Positions 10,893 through 19,022 of a stretch of DNA of 64,000 nt are shown in pieces. Each line of letters begins with the position of its first letter. Position 1 is the first letter of the stretch. A model generated the notes under the pieces. The model did not search any database. It saw only the letters and a program-made list of their open reading frames with translations, and was not told the DNA's origin. The translations under genes were made by a program, and so were the position numbers. The DNA is from Herbidospora galbida (GTDB taxonomy: Bacteria; Actinomycetota; Actinomycetes; Streptosporangiales; Streptosporangiaceae). Where the stretch lies: positions 84,027 through 148,026 of the forward strand of contig NZ_SZQA01000022.1 of NCBI RefSeq assembly GCF_005233835.1, in the 5' to 3' direction.

Positions 10893-11302
10893 GAGTGGCC
10901 GCCGTGCTCGGCCACCTCGACGTGCCCGCCGAGACGGGGGATCAGGCCGTTGAGCTCCTTCTCCGGGCCGACGACGACCCAGCGGGTGCCGACCAGGTAG
11001 GTGCCGCCGTAGGCCTGCGCGCCCTTCAGCCAGTCGGTCTGGTTCTTGTCGGCCTTGAAGGTGAGCACGACCGACTGGTAGGTCGGGGCGCTGCACATCG
11101 CCTGGCGCATGTCGGGCTGCTGGCCCTGGATCTCCGGCGTGCAGCCGATGACGCCGGTGATCTCCTCCAGCGTGTGCGTCGGCGCCACCGCGTGATGGCC
11201 GGTGGCCTGGGACTCAGCGCCCCCGATGGCCCACCAGATCACGGGGATCGCCGCCAGCGCGAGGATCGGCAGCGTCCAGCGTCTGGTCACGACTAGGGGC
11301 AT
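10889..11302 (-). CDS. Membrane-anchored hypothetical protein of the copper gene pair
   Basis: 137 residues: one N-terminal transmembrane helix (about 9-27, WTLPILALAAIPVIWWAIGG), then an extracytoplasmic domain. The latter contains two cysteines (GCTPEIQ and MCSAPTYQ) and a histidine-rich C-terminus (HVEVAEHGGHS) that could bind metal. I do not recognise the family. The ATG at 11300-11302 has an excellent AAGGAGG site. The gene starts inside the last 89 bp of the CopD-CtaG gene in another frame, so the two are coupled. The copper context and Cys/His content suggest a role in copper handling or oxidase assembly (inference). Confidence 0.7.
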   Translation of the reverse strand: MPLVVTRRWTLPILALAAIPVIWWAIGGAESQATGHHAVAPTHTLEEITGVIGCTPEIQGQQPDMRQAMCSAPTYQSVVLTFKADKNQTDWLKGAQAYGGTYLVGTRWVVVGPEKELNGLIPRLGGHVEVAEHGGHS

Positions 11303-12968
11303 GACCGTCCTCCTTCTTCGGTGAGAGCCGCGCCGTCGCGACGGCGACGGCCGCGATCGCGGCGTAGACCAGGGCGCCGAGCCACTGGTCGCCGGCGGGC
11401 AGCCAGGTGATGTCGTCGAGCTGCGAATACCAGCCCCGGCCCTGGGCCGGGCCGAACAGCAGATAGAGGGCGACCAGCGCCTGGGCCCCGGCCATGACCG
11501 GCCAGATCCCACTGCAGATGGTCGTGTACGCCGCCACGGCCAGCCCCAGCAGCACGATCAGCCGCACCGCCAGCACCGACTGCGACAGCTCGAACAGCGG
11601 CGTCGTGAACAGGGCCAAAGAGGGCACCGTTGCGGTCACCAGGCCGAGCCAGGCCGGGGGCCGCCACGGCCGCCAGGCCATCGCCAGCAGCGCCGGGACC
11701 AGCGCGCCCACAATGGCCCACTGGACGAGCTGCACCGACACCATCGCGCGGGCGTAGGTGCCGAGGCCGCCCACGGTCGCGTAGGCGAACAGGGCCAGGC
11801 CCGTCGCCCACATCACCGGACGCCGCCGGTCCGACCAGCGGAAGTAGGCCGCGCAGGCGAGCGCGACGGCCAGCAGCAGGATCGGGTCGGGCCGCCACTC
11901 GGTGACGAGCCGGCCGGGGGCCAGGATCGGCAGGTAGAAACCGAGCACGCCGTGGGCCGGCGACTCGCCGGGCGGCGGCGGGGTGCGCGAGAGCGCCACG
12001 GCCAGGCCCATCGTGGCGGCCATCAGCACGAGCTCTCCGGCGGCCAGCCGCAGGAACGGGACCTTGGTGGTGGTGAGGGCCGCGATGGTGCGGGTCCGGT
12101 GGCGCACTCCGAACCACCCCAGCGCGACCATCGCGGCCAGCTTGAGGAGCACGAGGATGCCGTACTCCGACGACCAGAGGAGCTCCACCCGGCCCAGCCG
12201 GACCCAGGCGTTCAGCAGGCCCGACAGCGCGACCGTGACGTAGCACCACAGCGCCAGCGCGCTGAACCGTTCGACCGCCCTGACCGGCGCCTCGCGCATG
12301 AACGCGAGCAGCCCGAACAGCCCGCCGACCCACAGGACGACCCCGGCGAGGTGGACGAGCAGGCTCGACACCGCGAAGTCGTGGTCGACGGCCGAGGCCG
12401 AGTGGCCCGCGTAGGCGGGCGGCAGCACCGCGAGCACGGCCACGACGAGCAGCACCCAGGGCCGGCTCCTGGCCACGAAGCTGAGCAGGGTGATCGCCAG
12501 CGCCAGGACGTACACGATCAGGAACGACAGCCCCTGCGGGACGTACAGGATGAAGGTCGAGAGCATCCCCGACCGCAGCGCTTCGAGCACCGGAGCGCCG
12601 ACGAAGTCCGAGAGCGTGAGCAGCACGGTCGCCGCCGCGCTGCCCGCCCACGCCAGCGCCCAGCGGGGGACCGCCCGCGCCAGGATGTCCTTCTCGCCGA
12701 GCAGCACCGCCGCCAGCAGCGATCCGACCGTGCCGACCGCGCACAGGTCGTGGACCAGCCGCATGATCGGCAGGCCCCATGTGGTGAAGGCCCCCGGCGA
12801 GGGGAGCCCTCGGATGGCGGGCAGGTCACGCGGCCCGCCGAACAGCTGGACGAGCACGAGAGCACCCAGCCCCGCGGCCAGGGCCAGCGCGCACACGAGC
12901 ACGGGTCGCCTCACGCCCGGAGATACGCCGCCCGGCGCGATCGGGTTCGGCCAACGAAAAGGTAACAA
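11214..12968 (-). CDS. CopD/CtaG fused copper transport and oxidase-assembly membrane protein
   Basis: A polytopic membrane protein of about 584 residues joining two domains. The N-terminal CopD-like part (about 20-310) includes LVHDLCAVGTVGSLLAAVLLGEKDI and a central HLAGVVLWVGGLFGLLAF helix. The C-terminal Caa3-type CtaG-like part (about 330-570) includes LPILAPGRLVTEW and later MRA-type helices. Such fusions handle periplasmic-side copper import or delivery to cytochrome oxidase in actinomycetes. The start is uncertain: TTG at 12966-12968 or GTG at 12912-12914, both without a clear ribosome site. The C-terminal 29 residues (SPKKEDGHAPSRDQ onwards) look unlike membrane protein and overlap the next gene. 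Confidence 0.85.
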   Translation of the reverse strand: MLPFRWPNPIAPGGVSPGVRRPVLVCALALAAGLGALVLVQLFGGPRDLPAIRGLPSPGAFTTWGLPIMRLVHDLCAVGTVGSLLAAVLLGEKDILARAVPRWALAWAGSAAATVLLTLSDFVGAPVLEALRSGMLSTFILYVPQGLSFLIVYVLALAITLLSFVARSRPWVLLVVAVLAVLPPAYAGHSASAVDHDFAVSSLLVHLAGVVLWVGGLFGLLAFMREAPVRAVERFSALALWCYVTVALSGLLNAWVRLGRVELLWSSEYGILVLLKLAAMVALGWFGVRHRTRTIAALTTTKVPFLRLAAGELVLMAATMGLAVALSRTPPPPGESPAHGVLGFYLPILAPGRLVTEWRPDPILLLAVALACAAYFRWSDRRRPVMWATGLALFAYATVGGLGTYARAMVSVQLVQWAIVGALVPALLAMAWRPWRPPAWLGLVTATVPSLALFTTPLFELSQSVLAVRLIVLLGLAVAAYTTICSGIWPVMAGAQALVALYLLFGPAQGRGWYSQLDDITWLPAGDQWLGALVYAAIAAVAVATARLSPKKEDGHAPSRDQTLDAADPRAGGDPRDLVGHRGR

Positions 12969-13039
12969 TGTGCGCCGGAGGGCATCGGCGCGTCCATGAC
13001 GTCATTGAGCTGCGCTTTTCCGCCACGCACAGTGGAGAC

Positions 13040-13273
13040 ATGGTGACCTCTTACCGCGAAGTCGTCGACCGGATCTACACCCTGGCCCGGTTACATGCGC
13101 TGTCGGTCAGATGGCGCGAAACGACGACGGCCAGTCGCCTACTCTTGCTCTACGACGGAACCGAGGTGGTCGTGGGGCGGTCGATGGTGCCGATACGGAA
13201 CATCACCAGAGCGGCTCTCGAAGACGTCGAGCACGACCTTGAACACGTCTTCGGAAGGGGCTGGTTGCGGTGA
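13040..13273 (+). CDS. Small protein, possible HicA-like partner
   Basis: A 77-residue protein that starts at ATG 13040 after GTGGAGAC and overlaps the next gene by 4 bp (GTGA). It has an N-terminal helix, then two strands (RLLLLYDGTEVVV) and a C-terminal helix ending EHDLEHVFGRGWL. The helix-strand-strand-helix order and small size resemble a HicA fold, but the HicA catalytic His of GSH is not present at TASRLLLL. I do not recognise it with certainty. A degenerate toxin, a regulator or an unrelated small protein are all possible. Confidence 0.6.
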   Translation: MVTSYREVVDRIYTLARLHALSVRWRETTTASRLLLLYDGTEVVVGRSMVPIRNITRAALEDVEHDLEHVFGRGWLR

Positions 13274-13596
13274 CGACCGCCGTCCACCGGCTGACCGTCA
13301 GGGTCAGCAGGGAACGCGCACTCGACCGTGACATCGAGGTCTGGTACGCCCGCCCGGTGGACGCCCCGATCCGCTCGGGGGTGTCGGCCGAGACCCTGAC
13401 CGAGCTCCGCGACGCCGTGAACGGCGTGAAGCACTTCATCCTCGACGTGTCCTCCGACACCGCCGTCGAGGTCGACTACCACTACGACCTCCCGGGCGTC
13501 TCGCCCGAGGTCTGGCAGGCCCACCGCGAACTGCTCGCCCACCTCGACAAGGCGGGCCTGTCGGCCGCCGACCGGGCGGCCCTGCTCGCGGGCTGA
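13270..13596 (+). CDS. Small protein, possible HicB-like antitoxin partner
   Basis: A 108-residue protein, GTG start, translationally coupled to the gene before it. The middle segment (SGVSAETLTELRDAVNGVKHFILD) has the threonine-leucine-x-E-L-r-x-x-V pattern seen in HicB-type antitoxins, flanked by beta-strands (LTVRVSRE and VEVDYHYDLPG). No classic DNA-binding helix-turn-helix or ribbon-helix-helix is obvious. The C-terminal helices (VWQAHRELLAHLDKAGLSAADRAALLAG) look like a protein-interaction tail. Function is unproven. Confidence 0.6.
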   Translation: MTTAVHRLTVRVSRERALDRDIEVWYARPVDAPIRSGVSAETLTELRDAVNGVKHFILDVSSDTAVEVDYHYDLPGVSPEVWQAHRELLAHLDKAGLSAADRAALLAG

Positions 13597-13623
13597 CGCG
13601 CGTGTTTCACGTGAAGCAACCGG

Positions 13624-14436
13624 TCAGCCGAGCTGCCGCCTGATCGCCGTGATCTGCGCCGGTGTGGTCCGGCAGCAGCCGCCCACATGGGTCGCCCCCG
13701 CCCAGTCGGCCACGGGGAAGTCGTTTCCGACGCCCTCCCACGTCCGGTCCTGCGCGTTCCAGGTCTCGCCCGAGTTCGGGTAGACCACCCGCGCCCCCAG
13801 CGCGATCAGGTTGGCGATGTAGGCCGGGTTGGTGCAGTTGGCCCCCACCGGCACGTCGAGCGCGGCGGCCGCCTCGTCATAGGGGGTTCCGTCGCTGATG
13901 GTGTGGTCGTCGCGGCAGGAGAAGCTGATCCAGCCGTCGGCGCCCGTCTCGCGGAACAGGCGCAGCAGCGCCCTGGCCTCGGGCAGCGAGGGGATGGTCT
14001 CGGCCGCCACCAGGTCGGCGCCAGCGCCGGCCAGCAGGTGGAAGCGGTCGCGGTGCCACGCGTAGAGGTCGTCTTCGGTCAGGCCGCCGTAGTCGCCCGT
14101 GTACTCCTGCCCGTCGGCCAGGTAGGCGCCGTAGGGCCCGACGCTGGCCGCGACCAGGCCCGCGCCGTGCTCGTCGCGGGCCTGCCGGGCCAGCTCGACC
14201 GACGACACGATCAGCGCGGCGGCCTCGGTGGGAGACGCGCCGTGCCGGGTGAAGCCCTCGATCGTCGCCTGGTAGCTGGCCGTCGTCGCGACGTCGGCTC
14301 CGGCGGCGAAGAAGTCGAGGTGGGCGCGGCGGATCACGCCGGGGTCGTCGGACAGCAGCCGCGCCGACCAGAGGTCGTCGCTCAGATCGCGGCCGAGGGT
14401 CTCCAGATGGGTCGCCAGCCCGCCGTCGAGGATCAC
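13624..14436 (-). CDS. mmuM: Homocysteine S-methyltransferase MmuM
   Basis: Methylates homocysteine from S-methylmethionine or SAM, a cobalamin-free route to methionine. The 270 residues span the full Hcy-binding barrel, from VILDGGLATHLETLG to the zinc site. The zinc cysteines are in GANCTNP and VGGCCRTTP. The GTG start (14434-14436) overlaps the stop of the upstream acetyltransferase by 4 bp, so it is the last gene of a three-gene coupled operon. It gives this genome a second methionine synthase in the window besides metH. It is slightly shorter than the usual 290-310 residues. Confidence 0.93.
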   Translation of the reverse strand: MILDGGLATHLETLGRDLSDDLWSARLLSDDPGVIRRAHLDFFAAGADVATTASYQATIEGFTRHGASPTEAAALIVSSVELARQARDEHGAGLVAASVGPYGAYLADGQEYTGDYGGLTEDDLYAWHRDRFHLLAGAGADLVAAETIPSLPEARALLRLFRETGADGWISFSCRDDHTISDGTPYDEAAAALDVPVGANCTNPAYIANLIALGARVVYPNSGETWNAQDRTWEGVGNDFPVADWAGATHVGGCCRTTPAQITAIRRQLG

Positions 14437-15233
14437 GTGAGCGCCTGCATGACCGGGGTGTAGACGCGGGAGATGTCGGTGGTCATCGGCTTGCCGTACT
14501 CCATGAGGGTGGTGCTGAAGGCGGGGGTGAGGCCGTGGTCGCGGGCCCACCGGGCGGCGGCGGGCAGTACCGACTCGACCCTGATCGGGCCGGTCACGTC
14601 GGCTGCCAGGTCGCTGAGCAGGTCTTCGGCGTCGGCGGCGGAACCCGCCACGACCGGGCCGAGCACGGTCACGTGGCCGTTGTGCCAGGCGCCGCCGAAC
14701 CCTCCGTCGGTCACCCGGAAGCTCTCGCAGAAGTCGGGCAGCCGGGCGAACAGCTCGGTTCGGGGAGCGCCGAAGACCTCTTCGTCGAGCTTGGTGACCG
14801 CCGCGAGGTCGGTCAGCTTCTCGGTGCGTCCGGACGCCGTTCCGGTGAACGCGCCGGTGTAGACGTCGCAGACGCCGGTCGCGCGGAAGCCGAGGCGTTC
14901 GTACAGCGGACGGCCGTAGGTGGTGGCGCTCAGGGTCGTGGTCTCGGTGCCGGCCAGGTCGAGGGCGTGGCGCATCAGCCGGCCGCCGATGCCCTGGCGT
15001 TCGTAGCGGCGGGCCACCAGCATCATGCTGATCGCGGTCACCCGGGTGCCGAACCGGACCAGCGCCACCGTGGCCGCCAGGCCGTCGCCGTCGGGGGCGT
15101 CGATGCCGTGGACCTCGCCGATCTCGTAGAGCAGGCGGCACTTCTCCCGTTCGGGCGCCCACTGGCGGTCGACCGCGAGGGCGAGGAAGTCGTCGAGCCG
15201 CTCGACGCCGAGCCGGTGGATCGAAAACGTCAT
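14433..15233 (-). CDS. GNAT acetyltransferase with C-terminal YitH-like domain
   Basis: 266 residues. The first half is a GNAT fold with the acetyl-CoA loop RRYERQGIGGRLMRHALDLA (about 75-95). The second half (about 140-266) is a second, substrate-side domain like that of YitH-type acetyltransferases, ending LTPAFSTTLMEYGKPM. The substrate is unknown. It overlaps both flanking genes by 4 bp, so it is made with the other GNAT protein and MmuM. The association with a homocysteine methyltransferase could point to acetylation of a sulfur amino acid derivative (inference only). Confidence 0.87.
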   Translation of the reverse strand: MTFSIHRLGVERLDDFLALAVDRQWAPEREKCRLLYEIGEVHGIDAPDGDGLAATVALVRFGTRVTAISMMLVARRYERQGIGGRLMRHALDLAGTETTTLSATTYGRPLYERLGFRATGVCDVYTGAFTGTASGRTEKLTDLAAVTKLDEEVFGAPRTELFARLPDFCESFRVTDGGFGGAWHNGHVTVLGPVVAGSAADAEDLLSDLAADVTGPIRVESVLPAAARWARDHGLTPAFSTTLMEYGKPMTTDISRVYTPVMQALT

Positions 15234-15685
15234 TCGTCAATCAATCGGTCGAAGTAGACACGGTCCGCACCCGGGCCATCGTAGTCGGCGATCGGTTCGC
15301 TCACGCGGAACCCCATCGCGGTGTGGAAGGCGATCGACCGGGTGTTGCGCGGCGAGGTGATCGCGGCGACGCGGGTCCGGCCGGCCGAGTGGACCAGCGA
15401 GAAGAACCGCCGGTAGAGCTCGCGCCCCACGCCGCTGCGCCGGAACGTCGGGGCGACCCCGACGAAGTGGATGTACGCGAGGTCGCGCTGCCCCTGCGAG
15501 AGGAAGCCGACGAGGAAGGCCACGAGGTGGCCGTGGGCGTACACGACGAAGCTGGTGTTGTGGAAGTGGTCGAGGAACAGACGCGTCAGCCCGCTCTGGA
15601 CCGGCACGCCCCACCAGTCGTCGACGACCGCCTTGATGGCGTCGTAGTCGGAGGGCTTCGCCGGGCGAACCTCTATCTCGGACAC
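15230..15685 (-). CDS. GNAT-family N-acetyltransferase
   Basis: A compact 151-residue GNAT protein. The acetyl-CoA binding motif A is VGVAPTFRRSGVGRELYRRFF (about 88-108), followed by motif B with NTRSIAFHTAMGF. The start is GTG 15683-15685, 18 bp from the divergent GNAT gene. It is the first gene of the acetyltransferase-acetyltransferase-mmuM operon. The substrate is unknown. Confidence 0.88.
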   Translation of the reverse strand: MSEIEVRPAKPSDYDAIKAVVDDWWGVPVQSGLTRLFLDHFHNTSFVVYAHGHLVAFLVGFLSQGQRDLAYIHFVGVAPTFRRSGVGRELYRRFFSLVHSAGRTRVAAITSPRNTRSIAFHTAMGFRVSEPIADYDGPGADRVYFDRLIDE

Positions 15686-15703
15686 GAGCCTATTGTGGGC
15701 CGC

Positions 15704-16429
15704 ATGCGACAGATCAGGGCCAACGACCTCGGAGTGGCGGCGATCAGCTTCGTCGAAGGGGTCCGCGACGGCCGTCCGTGGGCCGACTACCTCGAAGTGA
15801 TCGGCCCCGGCGCCGTCGAGGTGATCATGGCGCAGCTCAAGGGCTGGGCGGTCTCCACCGACGTCGACCTCGGCCGCGAACTGGTCGCACGCGGCGCGCG
15901 CAGGCTCCGGCACGCCCACTCCATGTACGCCGACCTCACGGCCCTGCCCTCGGCCCCCAGCGCCCCTCCCGAAGGGGTGACCTTCACCTCGGTCGACCGC
16001 TCGCCCGAAGACATCTATCCGGCCATCAGCCAGGCCTACCCGCCCGGCCACGTCGACCACACGCCCCGCGACCGCGACCAGGCCATCGCGACCGAACTCG
16101 TCCCGCTTCTCGACGGCAGCATGCTCGGCCCGCTGATGCCCTGCAGCGCGCTGGCCGTGAACGAGGCGGGCGCGGTCGTCGCGGGGGTGTTCGTGAACGA
16201 CTTCAAGACCGTCCCGTGGGTGACCGAGGTCTTCCGCCACCCCGCCCTGTCGGTCCCGGGCACCGGCGGGCGGCTGCTGCGCCACGTGCAGCTCAAGGCC
16301 GCCGCCGACGGGCTCGACCGGCTGGGCCTGGCGGTCAGCGACGGGAACCCGGCCCAGCGGGTCTACAGCCGGCTCGGGTTCGCCGTCACCCACACCTCGT
16401 TCACCGTGGTGATCGGAGAAAGTCTCTGA
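15704..16429 (+). CDS. GNAT-family acetyltransferase-like protein
   Basis: 241 residues; the C-terminal half has the GNAT signature (TEVFRHPALSVPGTGGRLLRHVQ, about 175-197, then NPAQRVYSRLGF). The N-terminal half (IRANDLGVAAISFVEG...) looks like a degenerate second GNAT lobe. The ATG lies 7 nt after TATTGT with no ribosome site, so the message is probably leaderless. It is divergent from another GNAT gene. Its last 29 bp overlap the convergent hydrolase gene. The substrate is unknown. Confidence 0.83.
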   Translation: MRQIRANDLGVAAISFVEGVRDGRPWADYLEVIGPGAVEVIMAQLKGWAVSTDVDLGRELVARGARRLRHAHSMYADLTALPSAPSAPPEGVTFTSVDRSPEDIYPAISQAYPPGHVDHTPRDRDQAIATELVPLLDGSMLGPLMPCSALAVNEAGAVVAGVFVNDFKTVPWVTEVFRHPALSVPGTGGRLLRHVQLKAAADGLDRLGLAVSDGNPAQRVYSRLGFAVTHTSFTVVIGESL

Positions 16430-17513
16430 CCGCCCGCTCGTAGGCGTCCGGGTCGACGTTCCACGACCCGGTGTGGCCGCCGCCCTTGGTCTCCACCAGC
16501 GTCGTGACGTCGGGCCGGGCCCGCGCGAACGCCTGCGCCCGGTCGACCGGCACGGTCGCGTCGTCGTGGTCGACGAAGATCAGGATCGGCAGGTCGAACT
16601 CGGCGGCGTGCTCGACGTGGTCGAGGTCGTCGAAGCTCAGCCCGGTACGCGCCGTGATCACCCACTGGCCGACCGTGGTGAGCAGGCCGGGCACCCCCAT
16701 CTGCCGCGCGCCCAGCGCGATCGGCGACCGCCAGTCGAGCACCGGGCTGTCGAGGATCAGCGCCGTGATGTCCGCGCCGGGGAGCCGCCTGGCCGTCATG
16801 GCGGAGATGCCGCCGCCCATCGACCAGCCGTAGAGGACGAACTTCTTCGCGCCCCGGGTGCGCGCGTAGTCCATGGCGGCCCGGACGTCCTCCCACTCGG
16901 TGTCGCCGAGGTGGAACCGGCCGTCGGGGCTCGCGGGGGCGCCCTCGTCGTTCCGGTAGGAGATCGCGAGCACCGGATGGCCCAGTTCGTGGAGCGTGGG
17001 GAGGACGCGCAGTGCCTCGCCCCGGCCGCCGTTGCGGCCGTGGACCGCGATCACCCATGTGTCCGACGTGCCCTCGGTCCGCCAGGCGGGGAAGACGCCC
17101 AGTGGCGACTTCACCCCGACCTCCTCATAGGGCACCCCGACCGACTCGGGGGTGCCCTCGCCCCACATCCAGCGGTCGAGGTAGGCGAACACGCCCGGCC
17201 GCAGGTCGCCGGTGCGGATCTTCTCGAGCCTGCGGGTGACCGTGCCGGCCCCGACGGAGATCGCCTCGCCGAGCACGGCGTTGCCCCCGGCCCAGGTCAG
17301 GCCGTAGGTGCCCGGCGCTCCGGTGTCACCGCCGCCCTTCAGCGTGACCTGTCCGTCGCCAACGGCGGTGACCTCGATCGGGTAGCTGGAGGCGTGAACG
17401 GGATCGATCACGAGACCGGAGTAGTAGTAGCCGGCGGCGCCCAGGGCGAGCGCCACGACGACGACCGTGCCGGACGTGCCCAGCAGCACGCGGCGTCGCC
17501 ACTTTGTCCGCAT
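16401..17513 (-). CDS. Membrane-anchored alpha/beta hydrolase
   Basis: About 370 residues with an N-terminal transmembrane anchor (RRRVLLGTSGTVVVVALALGAAGYYY). An extracytoplasmic beta-rich stretch follows, then an alpha/beta hydrolase core: AVHGRNGGRGEAL (oxyanion HG), the nucleophile elbow YGWSMGGG, the acid in IFVDHDDATVP, and the histidine in KGGGHTGSW. The acyl substrate is unknown; related proteins are BAAT-like or dienelactone-type esterases. The start is ATG 17511-17513 behind a GATGGTGG stretch; an ATG 12 nt further upstream is possible. Confidence 0.87.
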   Translation of the reverse strand: MRTKWRRRVLLGTSGTVVVVALALGAAGYYYSGLVIDPVHASSYPIEVTAVGDGQVTLKGGGDTGAPGTYGLTWAGGNAVLGEAISVGAGTVTRRLEKIRTGDLRPGVFAYLDRWMWGEGTPESVGVPYEEVGVKSPLGVFPAWRTEGTSDTWVIAVHGRNGGRGEALRVLPTLHELGHPVLAISYRNDEGAPASPDGRFHLGDTEWEDVRAAMDYARTRGAKKFVLYGWSMGGGISAMTARRLPGADITALILDSPVLDWRSPIALGARQMGVPGLLTTVGQWVITARTGLSFDDLDHVEHAAEFDLPILIFVDHDDATVPVDRAQAFARARPDVTTLVETKGGGHTGSWNVDPDAYERAVRDFLRSPR

Positions 17514-17597
17514 GCGAGCCACCATCTCGCGGCCGACGACCCCGTGGCGATGGTTCCCGAGCGAATTGGCAGATATGCGCGCCCTAGAGTCGCGGAC

Positions 17598-18167
17598 ATG
17601 GACAAGGACGAGACCAGAGCCTTCTTCGCGGCCCGCGCCACGACCTGGGACGACACGTTCCCCGACGACGGCCCGGCCTTCGCGGCGGCCGTCGCCCGCC
17701 TGGAACTGCGACCCGGCCTGGTCGCCCTGGACGCGGGCTGCGGCACCGGCCGGGCGATGCCGCTGCTGCGCGACCACACCGACCGGGTGGTGGGCGTCGA
17801 CCTGACGCCGGAGATGGCCCGCAAGGCGAGCGAACGCGGGCCGGTGCTGATCGGCGACGCCTTCCGGTTGCCCTTCGCCGACGCGACCATCGGCGGCATC
17901 CTGGCCGCCGGTCTCATCGGCCACCTCGGCGACCCCCGGGGCACGCTGCTGGAGTTCGCCCGGGTCGCCCGTGCGGGCGCCCGGCTGGCCCTGTTCCACC
18001 CCGTGGGCCGCGCGGTGCTGGCTGCTCGCCGGGGGCGCGAACTCTCCCCGGACGACATCCGCGCCGAACACCGCATCACGCCGCTGCTCCGGGCCACCGG
18101 CTGGGAACCCGTGCACTTCCACGACGAAGACGATCACTACCTGGCCGTGGCCCGCCGGGGCGCTTAG
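17598..18167 (+). CDS. Class I SAM-dependent methyltransferase
   Basis: A 189-residue methyltransferase with motif I ALDAGCGTGRAMPLL (about 44-58), motif II acidic end VVGVDLTPEMARKA, and motif III-like AFRLPFADATIGGI. The C-terminal ends DDEDDHYLAVAR-like. The ATG lies exactly 7 nt after TAGAGT, without ribosome site, so it is probably leaderless. The substrate is unknown; the short length fits small-molecule methyltransferases of the UbiE/COQ5-like group. Confidence 0.87.
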   Translation: MDKDETRAFFAARATTWDDTFPDDGPAFAAAVARLELRPGLVALDAGCGTGRAMPLLRDHTDRVVGVDLTPEMARKASERGPVLIGDAFRLPFADATIGGILAAGLIGHLGDPRGTLLEFARVARAGARLALFHPVGRAVLAARRGRELSPDDIRAEHRITPLLRATGWEPVHFHDEDDHYLAVARRGA

Positions 18168-18215
18168 ACGTCGCGGCGGTGCCGGGGTGGGCGGAGCCCT
18201 AACTTAAGAAGGTCT

Positions 18216-18270
18216 TTTGCTTGCAAATACAAGGTGATGGCGATCGAATGGTTGGCAGATGCGATTCGAT
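18216..18270. promoter_or_regulatory. Inverted repeats upstream of modABC
   Basis: TTTGC-TT-GCAAA (18216-18227) and ATCGAAT-N14-ATTCGAT (18243-18249 with 18264-18270) lie just before modA. Either could be the molybdate-responsive operator. No ModE gene is visible in the window, so the regulator is unknown. Confidence 0.4.
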
Positions 18271-18281
18271 GAGGAGTGCCC

Positions 18282-19022
18282 GTGTTGAAGCGTCTGTCCC
18301 TGATCGCCGCCGTCGCGTCGATGTTCGCGGTGGCGGCCTGTGGATCGTCGTCGACGGAGAGTGGGCTGACCGTGTTCGCCGCGGCGTCGCTGACCGAGAC
18401 GTTCACCGAGCTGGGCAAGCGGTTCGAGGCCGCGCACCCCGGAACGAAGGTGACCTTCAACTTCGGGTCCAGTTCCACGTTGGCCCAGCAGATCGTCCAG
18501 GGCGCGCCCGCCGGCGTGTTCGCGGCCGCTTCGCCTGCGACGATGAAGACCGTGGCCGACGCCGGCCTCGCGGGCACTCCGACCGTGTTCGTGCAGAACA
18601 AGCTGGAGATCGCGGTGCCGCCCGACAACCCCGCCGAGGTCGAGAACCTCAAGGACCTGACCGATCCCCGGGTCAAGGTCGCGCTCTGCGCCGAGCAGGT
18701 GCCGTGCGGCGCGGCCGCTGCCAAGGCGCTCGGCGCGGCCGGGCTCACGGTCACCCCGGTCACCCTGGAGCAGGACGTCAAGGCCACCCTCACCAAGGTC
18801 GAACTCGGCGAGGTCGACGCGGCCCTGGTCTACAAGACCGACGTCATCGCCTCGGGCGGGAAGGTCACCGGCATCCCGTTCCCCGAGGCCGATCAGGCGG
18901 TCAACGACTACCCGATCGCGACCTTGAAGGACGCGCCCGACCTGGCGCGGCGGTTCGTCGAGCTCGTGCTGTCGCAACAGGGCAGAGACGTGCTGACGAA
19001 GGCCGGTTTCGAAGCCCCGTGA
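18282..19022 (+). CDS. modA: Molybdate ABC transporter substrate-binding lipoprotein ModA
   Basis: Binds molybdate outside the membrane for the ModBC transporter. A lipoprotein signal ends AVAAC, with the lipidated Cys about residue 20. The mature part has the ModA opening LTVFAAASLTETFTELGKRFE, the ligand loop FGSSSTLAQQI, and the hinge VDAALVYKTDV. About 246 residues, normal for the family. GTG 18282 is preferred because GAGGAG lies 5 nt upstream; GTG 18276 is also in frame. The stop overlaps the modB start (GTGA). Confidence 0.93.
   Translation: MLKRLSLIAAVASMFAVAACGSSSTESGLTVFAAASLTETFTELGKRFEAAHPGTKVTFNFGSSSTLAQQIVQGAPAGVFAAASPATMKTVADAGLAGTPTVFVQNKLEIAVPPDNPAEVENLKDLTDPRVKVALCAEQVPCGAAAAKALGAAGLTVTPVTLEQDVKATLTKVELGEVDAALVYKTDVIASGGKVTGIPFPEADQAVNDYPIATLKDAPDLARRFVELVLSQQGRDVLTKAGFEAP

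Noticed and set aside
13624..15240. Single 538-codon fusion of MmuM with a second protein
   Set aside because: The upstream half is an out-of-frame read of the acetyltransferase gene; the GTGA overlap at 14433-14436 marks the real junction.
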